12,433 nucleotides of DNA from DATKHR01 sp035510155 (GTDB taxonomy: Bacteria; Acidobacteriota; Vicinamibacteria; Vicinamibacterales; CAVVIG01): the NCBI GenBank assembly GCA_035510155.1, contig DATKHR010000186.1:1-12433 (forward strand). The letters are read 5' to 3'. Below are positions 6,670 to 12,433 of this stretch, piece after piece. The notes under the pieces are model-generated. The model had not been told where the DNA came from. It did no database searches and was given only the letters and a program-made list of their open reading frames with translations. How positions within the stretch are numbered: the first letter of the stretch is position 1; each line of letters opens with the position of its first letter. Both the position numbers and the translations under genes were made by a program.

Positions 6670-7071
6670 ATGGTCGATACTTCTGTCGCCCGAAAAGTTC
6701 TCGATCCGACACTCGACGTGGTGCTCAAGCGGTTCGAAACGCCGGACGAGACGCGCACGTTCGACAAGGGTCGATTCGACATCGTCCACATCGGCGGAAT
6801 GACCATCGGTCGTGCGAGCTACGAGCCCGGCTGGCGCTGGTCGGTGCACGTGGGCGCCCGGCTCGGCCAGCAGATGTGTGAGGTCGAACACGTCGGGATG
6901 GTGATTTCAGGAACGGGCACCGCCGCAATGCGCGACGGGCGTGTCATCGAAATGCGCGCCGGAGACATCTTCTACATCGGGCCGGGGCACGACAGCTGGG
7001 TCGTCGGCGACGAGCCCTACGTTTCGCTACACTTTCTGGGAGCTGACGCTTACGCTCGCGCGAAGCGCTGA
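6670..7071 (+). CDS. Small single-domain cupin protein
   Basis: A 133-residue single-domain cupin. The barrel core runs from about residue 45 to 123: EPGWRWSVHVG (52-62), CEVEHVGMVISGTG (70-83), then RAGDIFYIGPGHDSWVVGDEP (96-116). The classical motif 1 (HxH...E) is not present. Its region offers C70, E71, E73 and H74, and motif 2 supplies H107 in PGHDSW, so a metal site, if any, is atypical. I know this PGHD(A/S)WVVGDEP signature from small cupins of unknown function. No signal peptide is visible, which makes it the only apparently cytoplasmic product of this run. It may bind a small ligand or act as an isomerase or sensor; nothing in the sequence decides. ATG 6670 is the first in-frame Met and lacks a Shine-Dalgarno sequence. 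The M28 peptidase gene starts 9 bases after its stop. Confidence 0.82.
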   Translation: MVDTSVARKVLDPTLDVVLKRFETPDETRTFDKGRFDIVHIGGMTIGRASYEPGWRWSVHVGARLGQQMCEVEHVGMVISGTGTAAMRDGRVIEMRAGDIFYIGPGHDSWVVGDEPYVSLHFLGADAYARAKR

Positions 7072-7080
7072 AAGGCAACC

Positions 7081-9303
7081 ATGAATCGACGTTCGGGACT
7101 GCTGATCGCGATTGGTGTGTGCACGTGGTTCGCCACGACACCGGCCGCGCAATCGGGATCGACGGGGTGGGACGCGAAGTTCCGCGAGTTGCCCCAGCCG
7201 TCGAACATGCGCGCGTCCATGGAACGCTTGAGCGCCCGGCCGCACCACGTGGGGTCTGCCTACGATAAAGACAACGCAGAATGGATTCTGGCGCGTTTCA
7301 AGGAGTGGGGCTGGGATGCACAGATCGAGACGTTCACCGTTCTGTTTCCAACACCAAAAGAGCGCGTCCTCGAATTGGTGGCCCCTACCCACTTCACCGC
7401 GAAGCTCGATGAGCCGGCGCTTCCCGTCGATCCGACATCGAGCCAGAAGACCGAGCAGCTGCCGACCTTCAACGCGTACTCGATCGACGGCGATGTGACC
7501 GGACCGCTCGTCTACGTCAACTACGGCCGCCCCGAGGACTACGACGTGCTGGAGCGCTACGGAGTGTCGGTCCGAGGCGCCATCGTCCTCGCTCGGTACG
7601 GCGAATCGTGGCGGGGCATCAAGCCGAAGGTCGCCGCGGAGCACGGGGCGATCGGCTGCCTCATTTACTCAGACCCGAAGGACGACGGCTTCGATGTGGG
7701 TGAGGTGTTCCCCAGCGGGCCGATGCGGCCGCGCGAGGGCGCCCAACGCGGCAGCGTGATGGACATGCCGCTCTATCCTGGCGATCCCCTCACGCCCGGC
7801 ATCGGGGCGACCGCCGACGCCAAACGCCTCGCCATCAAAGACGCGCCGACGCTGACGAAGATTCCCGTGTTGCCGATTTCGTATGGAGACGCGGAGCCGT
7901 TCCTGGCGTCCTTGACAGGCGCCATCGTGCCTCCGGAGTGGCGCGGCGGCCTGCCGATCACCTACCGCTTCGGCCCCGGACCCGGGCGCGCGCACCTCAA
8001 GCTGGCCTTCAACTGGGACCAGAAACCGCTCTACGATGTGGTCGCGCGGCTGCGCGGATCGACGTTCCCCGATCAGTGGGTCGTGCGCGGCAACCACCAC
8101 GATGCTTGGGTGAATGGCGCCGAAGATCCGCTGAGTGGCTTGTCCGCAATGCTGGAAGAAGCGCGCGGCCTCGGCGAGCTCGTGAAACAAGGCTGGTCGC
8201 CGAAGAGGACCATCGTCTATTGCGCGTGGGACGGAGAAGAGCCCGCTCTGCTCGGTTCGACGGAATGGGCCGAGACGCACGCAGGTGAGCTCCAGCAGCA
8301 CGCCGTCGCGTACTTGAATTCCGACGGCAACGGTCGCGGCTTCCTCGAGGTGGCCGGCTCACACACGCTCGAGCATTTCATCAACGACGTCGCTCGGGAT
8401 ATTACCGATCCGGAAACGCATCTCACAGTCTGGAAGCGGCAACAGGCCCACGCGATCGAGCGCGCGAAGGCGGAGGATAAAGAGAAGGTCCGCTCCCGCG
8501 CTGACTGGCGCATTGCCGCCCTCGGATCGGGCTCCGACTACACGCCCTTTCTTCAGCACCTGGGCATCCCGTCGCTGAATATCGGCTACGGTGGCGAGGA
8601 CACGAGCGGCATCTATCACTCGATTTACGATGACTTCTACTTCTTTACGCACTTTCTGGACACCGACTTCGCTTACGGACGGGCGCTCGCGCAAACCGGC
8701 GGCACGGCGGTCATTCGATTGGCCGACGCAGACATCCTGCCGTTCCAGTACGCGAATCTCGCCGACACGGTGCGCACCTACGACGAGGAATTACAGCTGC
8801 TGCTGAAAAAGAAGCGGGAGGAAGTGGCCGAGCGCAATCGTGAGATCCAGGACGGCGTGTTCGCGGCGATCGACGATCCTCGCCGGCCGCGCATCGCCCC
8901 GAAAGTCGAGACGATGCCCCCCGCACTCGACTTCACGCCGATGTCGCGCGCGATCGAGGTGTTGACGAGACGCGCAGCGGCTCTGGATGAGGCGCGGGGC
9001 GCCGCTGCGAAGAAGTCAGCGCCCGCCGCAGCTCTCGCCGCGATCGACGCGAAGATCGCGCTTTCCGAGCAGCAGCTGCTCGATGCGGCCGGCCTCGTCC
9101 ATCGCGAATGGTTCAAGCACCTGCTGTACGCCCCGGGCTTCTACACCGGCTACGGCGTCAAAACGGTGCCCGGCGTCAGGGAGGCGATGGAGCAGGGTGA
9201 GTATCAGCGCGTGCCGGCGGAAATGGGGCGCGTCGCCCAGGCGCTCGAACGGGAAGCCGCGTGGCTGGACTCCATCACGAAGATGCTCAACGGCTTGAAG
9301 TGA
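7081..9303 (+). CDS. Exported M28B metallopeptidase, glutamate carboxypeptidase II (PSMA)-like
   Basis: A 740-residue zinc exopeptidase with the three-part layout of glutamate carboxypeptidase II and transferrin-receptor-like proteins. After a signal peptide (about 1-24, core LLIAIGVCTWFA, ending AAQ) come a PA domain (about 130-280, with VRGAIVLARYG), an M28 catalytic domain (about 305-550) and a helical dimerisation domain (about 610-740). All expected ligands align: H339 and D349 (GNHHDAW...EDPLSG), E386/E387 (DGEEPALLGSTEW; the first Glu is the catalytic base in the family), D415 (NSDGNG) and H513 (IYHSIYD). It should remove C-terminal, often acidic, residues from small peptides outside the cytoplasm; the actual specificity is unknown. 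A weak AAAGG lies 5 bases before ATG 7081, and the 9-base gap after the cupin gene suggests co-transcription. Length is normal for the family (about 700-750). Confidence 0.93.
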   Translation: MNRRSGLLIAIGVCTWFATTPAAQSGSTGWDAKFRELPQPSNMRASMERLSARPHHVGSAYDKDNAEWILARFKEWGWDAQIETFTVLFPTPKERVLELVAPTHFTAKLDEPALPVDPTSSQKTEQLPTFNAYSIDGDVTGPLVYVNYGRPEDYDVLERYGVSVRGAIVLARYGESWRGIKPKVAAEHGAIGCLIYSDPKDDGFDVGEVFPSGPMRPREGAQRGSVMDMPLYPGDPLTPGIGATADAKRLAIKDAPTLTKIPVLPISYGDAEPFLASLTGAIVPPEWRGGLPITYRFGPGPGRAHLKLAFNWDQKPLYDVVARLRGSTFPDQWVVRGNHHDAWVNGAEDPLSGLSAMLEEARGLGELVKQGWSPKRTIVYCAWDGEEPALLGSTEWAETHAGELQQHAVAYLNSDGNGRGFLEVAGSHTLEHFINDVARDITDPETHLTVWKRQQAHAIERAKAEDKEKVRSRADWRIAALGSGSDYTPFLQHLGIPSLNIGYGGEDTSGIYHSIYDDFYFFTHFLDTDFAYGRALAQTGGTAVIRLADADILPFQYANLADTVRTYDEELQLLLKKKREEVAERNREIQDGVFAAIDDPRRPRIAPKVETMPPALDFTPMSRAIEVLTRRAAALDEARGAAAKKSAPAAALAAIDAKIALSEQQLLDAAGLVHREWFKHLLYAPGFYTGYGVKTVPGVREAMEQGEYQRVPAEMGRVAQALEREAAWLDSITKMLNGLK

Positions 9304-9310
9304 AGGCGCC

Positions 9311-9347
9311 GCCCATCTGTCAGAACGCACTGCCCATCAGTCAGAAC
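9311..9347. repeat. Imperfect 21-base-period direct repeat between convergent genes
   Basis: GCCCATCTGTCAGAAC (9311-9326) recurs as GCCCATCAGTCAGAAC (9332-9347) with one mismatch and a 21-base period. The second copy contains the cytochrome c stop codon (TCA at 9341-9343 on the plus strand) and its last codons, so the first copy looks like a duplication of the end of that gene. It fills most of the 37-base gap between the convergent M28 peptidase and cytochrome genes. There is no hairpin or T-run to make it a standard terminator. Confidence 0.7.
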
Positions 9348-9715
9348 TTGCCGCTCAAGAGCGGGACCGTCGTGTAGTCCGGCGGCGGCGGGATCGACTG
9401 CAAATACGCGGAGATGTCGGCCAGCTCCTGATCGGAGAGGACCTTCTGCGTGTAGGGCGGCATGTTGCGCCTTGGATTTCGGACGTATCGTGACATGGCC
9501 TGCAACGCCGGCGCAGGACCTGCGATGCGAGGTCCCTCGACTCCGCCCTGACCCTGATGACCGTGACATTCCCAGCAGCCCGTACGCTCGAAGGTCGCCT
9601 TCCCCTGCACCGGATCTCCGGTCGGCCCGGCCGACTGTGCGGCGCGCACCAGTGGAGCCGCGAACACGATCATTGAGAGCGCCGCGGCTGCCAAGAGCGA
9701 CAACGCGTTCCGCAT
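9341..9715 (-). CDS. Small exported mono-haem cytochrome c
   Basis: A 124-residue class I c-type cytochrome from ATG 9715, with AGGAG 7 bases upstream. The frame is open back to 9751, but that start lacks support and would overlap the upstream gene. The signal peptide is clear: MRNALSLLAAAALSMIVFAAPLVRAAQSA, cut near 26-28. Haem attachment is CWECH (47-51), preceded by GKATFERTG and followed by GHQGQGG. The sixth ligand is probably the Met of NMPPY (85). The C-terminal helix LSDQELADISAYLQSI is typical of small electron carriers. It should act in the periplasm as a soluble electron shuttle. It is the second gene of a unit with the Tat-exported ThDP enzyme, 10 bases downstream, so an electron-acceptor role for that enzyme is a reasonable inference. 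The gene end is duplicated in the adjacent 21-base repeat. Confidence 0.92.
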   Translation of the reverse strand: MRNALSLLAAAALSMIVFAAPLVRAAQSAGPTGDPVQGKATFERTGCWECHGHQGQGGVEGPRIAGPAPALQAMSRYVRNPRRNMPPYTQKVLSDQELADISAYLQSIPPPPDYTTVPLLSGKF

Positions 9716-9722
9716 GGCGGTT

Positions 9723-9728
9723 CTCCTA
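9723..9728 (-). promoter_or_regulatory. Stop codon overlapping the Shine-Dalgarno sequence (TAGGAG)
   Basis: On the minus strand the ThDP-enzyme stop TAG (9726-9728) overlaps by two bases the AGGAG (9723-9727) that serves cytochrome c ATG 9715. A ribosome finishing the first gene ends directly on the binding site of the second, so the two proteins are probably made by coupled translation. Confidence 0.75.
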
Positions 9729-11684
9729 TCGTGGCTGTGTGACCACGTCAATCAGGACGGGTTCTCCTCGCTTGACCGCATCGACCCCCCGCTTGATCGC
9801 GCTCGCCAGATCTTTCGGGTCGGTAATCGGACCGATGCCGACATGGCCGAGCGCTTCGGCGAGCTTCGCGTAATCGATGTAGGGGTCCCAAATCGTCGTC
9901 CCGATGTGCGGGTTCTCGATGCCGCGCTGACGCCAGCCGGCCATCCGCTGCAGGTGCATGATCTCCTGATGGTACGCGCGGTTGTTCCACATGATCGTCA
10001 GCATCGGCACCTTGTGATGCGCCGCCGTCCACAATGCGCCCGGCGCGTACATCGAGTCGCCGTCGTTCTGGATGTTGACCGTGAGCCGGTCGCCCGCCTC
10101 ACGATGCGCGAACGCCGCCCCCACCGCGGCCGGCAGCCCGTAGCCGATGCCCGCGCCGCCCGGTCCGCCGATGAACTGGTGATGCTGGTCGAACGTCCAG
10201 AGCCGATGCGGCCAGTTTGACAGGCTCGAATCGCGCGACACGAGCGCCCAGTGTTCATGCTTGATCTGGTGCCAGATCTCGGCTGACAGCCGGGCCGAGC
10301 TGATCGGGCTCGCGTCCCACGCATTGGCGGCGGCCTGCGCGAGCACCGCCTGCCGCGCCTGCGCCTGGGCCTTCCTCGCCTTGTCGCCGCGTTCGGCGAT
10401 TTTCGCGCGGCGGTCGGAAGGGATCGCCTGCTTGACGTATTCCGTCAGCATCGGCAGCGTCGTCTCCGCGTCGGCGCCGATGGCGATGTCGACCGGCTGG
10501 TAGCGCTCGAAATCCTGATAGTTGGCGCGGAGATACAGATCGCCCATGCCGATGCTGATCAGCCGTGTCCCCGGCTTCGGTCGATAGGCTTGCGCCGCCT
10601 CGACCGAGTCGTCGGCGCTGTTCACTGTGCCCCAGAAGTCGGTCAACTCGAGGCCGAGAATCACGTCGGCGCGCTCGATCAACCCGCCAGCGCCCAGCTG
10701 ATAGAGGTGATGATCGTTGGGCATGTTCATCCGGCCGAGCTGATCGATCACCGGCGCGTTCAGCGCTTCCGCGAGCTCGACCAGCCGTGTCACGCCCGCA
10801 GCCGTCCGAGCGACCCGATCGACGACGATGACCGGATTGTCCGCCATGGCGAGCAGGCGCGCTGCTTCGCGCACGGCGTTGGGATCGCCTGCGGGCGGTG
10901 CGACGGTGCTGAGTTTCGGAATCACGAGTCTGCCACCGCTGTCGATGGCGTCTTCCTGAAGCTTCTCGTCGAGCACTATGAGGACGGGTTCCAGGGGTGG
11001 CGTCATCGTGACCTTGTACGCGCGCACCATTGATTCGGCGAGGTGCTGGAGCGACTGCGGATTGTCGTCCCACTTGGTGAAGTCGCGAATGAGCGAGCCT
11101 GGATCCTGCATCGCGTGGAGGGTGGGAACGCCGGGCCGGCGCGTGGCCGCATCCATGCGGTTGCCCACCATGACGATCGACGCGGCGCGATCGCACCACG
11201 CGTTGTAAACCGCCATCGCGGCGTGCTGAAGGCCGACCGTTCCGTGGCACAGCGCAGCCGCCGGCTTCCCTGCGACCTTGTAGTAGCCGTGGGTCATCGC
11301 CACGGCCGATTCCTCGTGCATGCAGGTGATCAACTCGGGTCGTTTGTTGCCGCCGTATGTGACGATCGACTCGTGGATGCCGCGGCACGACGACGCGGGG
11401 TTGGTGAAGATGAAATCGATGTCGAGCGACTTCAGGACATCGACCATGAAGTCCGATCCGGGCCGCCCGGAAAGCGTGCCCTGCGGCGCGGACACACTTT
11501 GCGTCGCGTACTCGAGTTGCGCGCCAGCGGTCGATGGGCGGGTTGCGGCGGGCCGCGCGGGTTCGACTTCGGTCGCGGCGTTTCCCCCGCGCGTTGCCGA
11601 GACGGCGGTCGCGGCGCCCGTCATCGCCACGCCGGCCAGGAACTTGCGCCGGCTCACGTCGGTCCGGGAGCTCTTTCTTGCCAT
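9726..11684 (-). CDS. Tat-exported thiamine diphosphate-dependent enzyme (acetolactate synthase / benzoylformate decarboxylase type)
   Basis: A 652-residue ThDP enzyme with a twin-arginine signal: VSRRKFLAG (10-18) and a hydrophobic stretch to about 30, followed by a 40-residue Ala/Pro/Thr-rich linker. The PYR domain starts near 72 and carries the catalytic Glu in MHEESAVAMTHGYY (E124). A central domain spans about 265-420. The PP domain has GGAGIGYGLPAAVGAA (509-524) and the ThDP/Mg2+ motif NDGDSMYAPGALWTAA (540-555), then WNNRAYHQE (566-574). The usual GDG is NDG here; D541 and N567/N568 remain as metal ligands. The ALWTAA segment resembles benzoylformate decarboxylase. No FAD-specific motif is recognised. 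It probably acts on a 2-oxo acid, but the substrate is unknown. Cofactor loading before export would explain Tat use. ATG 11684 has AGGAGG 6 bases upstream. Cytochrome c follows in the same unit. Confidence 0.92.
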   Translation of the reverse strand: MARKSSRTDVSRRKFLAGVAMTGAATAVSATRGGNAATEVEPARPAATRPSTAGAQLEYATQSVSAPQGTLSGRPGSDFMVDVLKSLDIDFIFTNPASSCRGIHESIVTYGGNKRPELITCMHEESAVAMTHGYYKVAGKPAAALCHGTVGLQHAAMAVYNAWCDRAASIVMVGNRMDAATRRPGVPTLHAMQDPGSLIRDFTKWDDNPQSLQHLAESMVRAYKVTMTPPLEPVLIVLDEKLQEDAIDSGGRLVIPKLSTVAPPAGDPNAVREAARLLAMADNPVIVVDRVARTAAGVTRLVELAEALNAPVIDQLGRMNMPNDHHLYQLGAGGLIERADVILGLELTDFWGTVNSADDSVEAAQAYRPKPGTRLISIGMGDLYLRANYQDFERYQPVDIAIGADAETTLPMLTEYVKQAIPSDRRAKIAERGDKARKAQAQARQAVLAQAAANAWDASPISSARLSAEIWHQIKHEHWALVSRDSSLSNWPHRLWTFDQHHQFIGGPGGAGIGYGLPAAVGAAFAHREAGDRLTVNIQNDGDSMYAPGALWTAAHHKVPMLTIMWNNRAYHQEIMHLQRMAGWRQRGIENPHIGTTIWDPYIDYAKLAEALGHVGIGPITDPKDLASAIKRGVDAVKRGEPVLIDVVTQPR

Positions 11685-11686
11685 GA

Positions 11687-11722
11687 CCTCCCTCCTGATT
11701 CGTCAGGTCGGCGCTGATTATC
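11687..11722 (-). promoter_or_regulatory. Shine-Dalgarno sequence and possible -10 box of the ThDP-enzyme gene
   Basis: On the minus strand AGGAGGGAGG (11687-11696) precedes ATG 11684 and contains two overlapping Shine-Dalgarno cores; the AGGAGG core is 6 bases from the start. GATAAT (11717-11722) lies further upstream and could be a -10 box, but no -35 match is visible. The 72-base gap after the HEAT-like gene allows either read-through or an own promoter. Confidence 0.4.
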
Positions 11723-11756
11723 GTGCAACCCGGGGAAAAGAGAAACCCCTCCGCGG

Positions 11757-12433
11757 TCAGAGGAGATCGCCGAAGAGGCGGAAGTACGGATCGTTCCAGT
11801 GCTCCCCGATTCTCTGAACGCGCTCCGGCTCCCAAGCTATGTACTCCCTCAGCGTCTGCTGCCCGCGAGGAGTGGCCAGGATCTTGAGCGCGGCTGCAAA
11901 GGAATCTCGCGCGTAATGATTTCCTTGTCCCGTAAGCGCGCTGAGCAGTCGCTCCTCCGCGACCTGCGGCGGGACGTCGCTCGTCAGCAGCAGGAAGGCT
12001 CCGCAGCTTTCCACGCGCACATCGTTGTCGTTGAGCGCGCCGATGGCCAGGGTCCGCACATCGGGCTCTTTGAGTTCCGCGCGGAGCAGGAAGAGGCATG
12101 CGCGCAGCCGCCGCGAGGGATCGACCCGATAACTGTCGAGAAGCGGCGGGACGTTCCGGGCGAAGAACGCGGCGGCGCGCTGCCGGGCGTCCGGCGAGTC
12201 GAGGCGGTCGAGCGCCCCCGCCGCCGCCCATCGACTGCGCTCCTCGCGGTCCGCCAGCCGGGCGACGAGCTCCGGTTGGGCGGCATCGACCACCGCAGGC
12301 CCGAGGAGGCCGAGCATATCGAGAAGCCTCGATCGATAGCGATGCGCGAGTTCTCCTCGCTCGAGGAGGAACCCCATGCTCCGCCAGTTCGCGCGCACTT
12401 CGGGATCACGCTCCGACAGCTTGACCAGCACGG
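11757..12433 (-). CDS. HEAT-like helical repeat protein, C-terminal part (5' truncated)
   Basis: At least 225 codons remain of a gene whose start lies beyond the right edge; the GTG at 12429-12431 is only the first possible start inside the window. The sequence is almost wholly helical, with repeated units of about 30-40 residues built of hydrophobic helices: LLDMLGLLGPAVVDAAQPELVARLADREERSRWAAAGALDRL, then DVRTLAIGALNDNDVRVESCGAFLLL, then ARDSFAAALKILATPRGQQTLREYI. The alternation of A-x-x-A-L helices with D-x-x-V-R turns is characteristic of HEAT/PBS-lyase-like scaffolds, which mostly mediate protein contacts. No catalytic motif is visible. The last 25 residues (ERVQRIGEHWNDPYFRLFGDLL) form a distinct aromatic tail. 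The gene lies 72 bases upstream of the ThDP enzyme in the same direction and may share its transcript. Function is unknown. Confidence 0.65.
   Translation of the reverse strand, partial: VLVKLSERDPEVRANWRSMGFLLERGELAHRYRSRLLDMLGLLGPAVVDAAQPELVARLADREERSRWAAAGALDRLDSPDARQRAAAFFARNVPPLLDSYRVDPSRRLRACLFLLRAELKEPDVRTLAIGALNDNDVRVESCGAFLLLTSDVPPQVAEERLLSALTGQGNHYARDSFAAALKILATPRGQQTLREYIAWEPERVQRIGEHWNDPYFRLFGDLL

Noticed and set aside
5686..6891. Minus-strand open frame (401 codons) antisense to the cyclase-family and cupin genes
   Set aside because: It spans two well-supported genes and a promoter, and its composition is that of an antisense shadow.
10255..12231. Minus-strand open frame (658 codons) across the ThDP-enzyme and HEAT-like genes
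   Set aside because: It is in a different frame from both recognised genes, is dominated by Arg/Ala/Gly/Pro, and has no recognisable domain. The overlapping frame has a Tat signal and ThDP motifs.
1..12433. CRISPR array, tRNA, rRNA, insertion sequence, attachment site
   Set aside because: No regularly spaced repeats, no cloverleaf-like segments, no transposase or integrase motifs and no long inverted repeats were seen on either strand.

Overview
The window is GC-rich, with strong third-position GC bias, GGAGG-type ribosome binding sites and a dense set of exported hydrolases and oxidoreductases. This mix (Tat-exported thiamine diphosphate enzyme, c-type cytochrome, NHL propeller, cyclase-family hydrolase, PSMA-like M28 peptidase) is typical of soil Acidobacteriota, perhaps the Vicinamibacteria. 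That assignment is inference from gene content only; no rRNA, tRNA or other taxonomic marker is present.

Layout. (1) 1-630: the 3' end of a small winged-helix-like protein (2-166, +), a spacer, then a doubtful small charged helical protein (316-582, +). (2) 630-4093, minus strand: a two-gene unit transcribed from right to left. First comes a strikingly reduced Clp/Hsp100-type AAA+ protein (3170-4093): one Clp_N-like segment joined directly to a D2 ATPase module, with no D1, a changed pore loop and no C-terminal small domain. Eleven bases later comes a P3B-type (MgtA-like) cation-transporting P-type ATPase (630-3158). (3) 4094-4248: a divergent promoter region with a consensus TATAAT box facing right. 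(4) 4249-9303, plus strand: a four-gene run encoding an exported NHL propeller, an exported cyclase-family metal hydrolase, a small cupin and an exported M28B (glutamate carboxypeptidase II-like) peptidase. (5) 9341-11684, minus strand: a Tat-exported ThDP-dependent enzyme followed 10 bases later by a small exported mono-haem cytochrome c, with stop codon and Shine-Dalgarno sequence overlapping. (6) 11757-12433, minus strand: the C-terminal part of a HEAT-like helical protein that runs off the window.

How the genes may work together. The Clp-like protein and the P-type ATPase look like a translationally coupled stress or ion-homeostasis pair. In regions 4 and 5, five of six proteins carry export signals (Sec or Tat), so this part of the window may encode envelope-located catabolism. 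The most unusual elements are the exported ThDP enzyme paired with a cytochrome c, which could be its electron acceptor, and the double-deleted mini-Clp protein. No mobile element, CRISPR array, tRNA or rRNA was seen.
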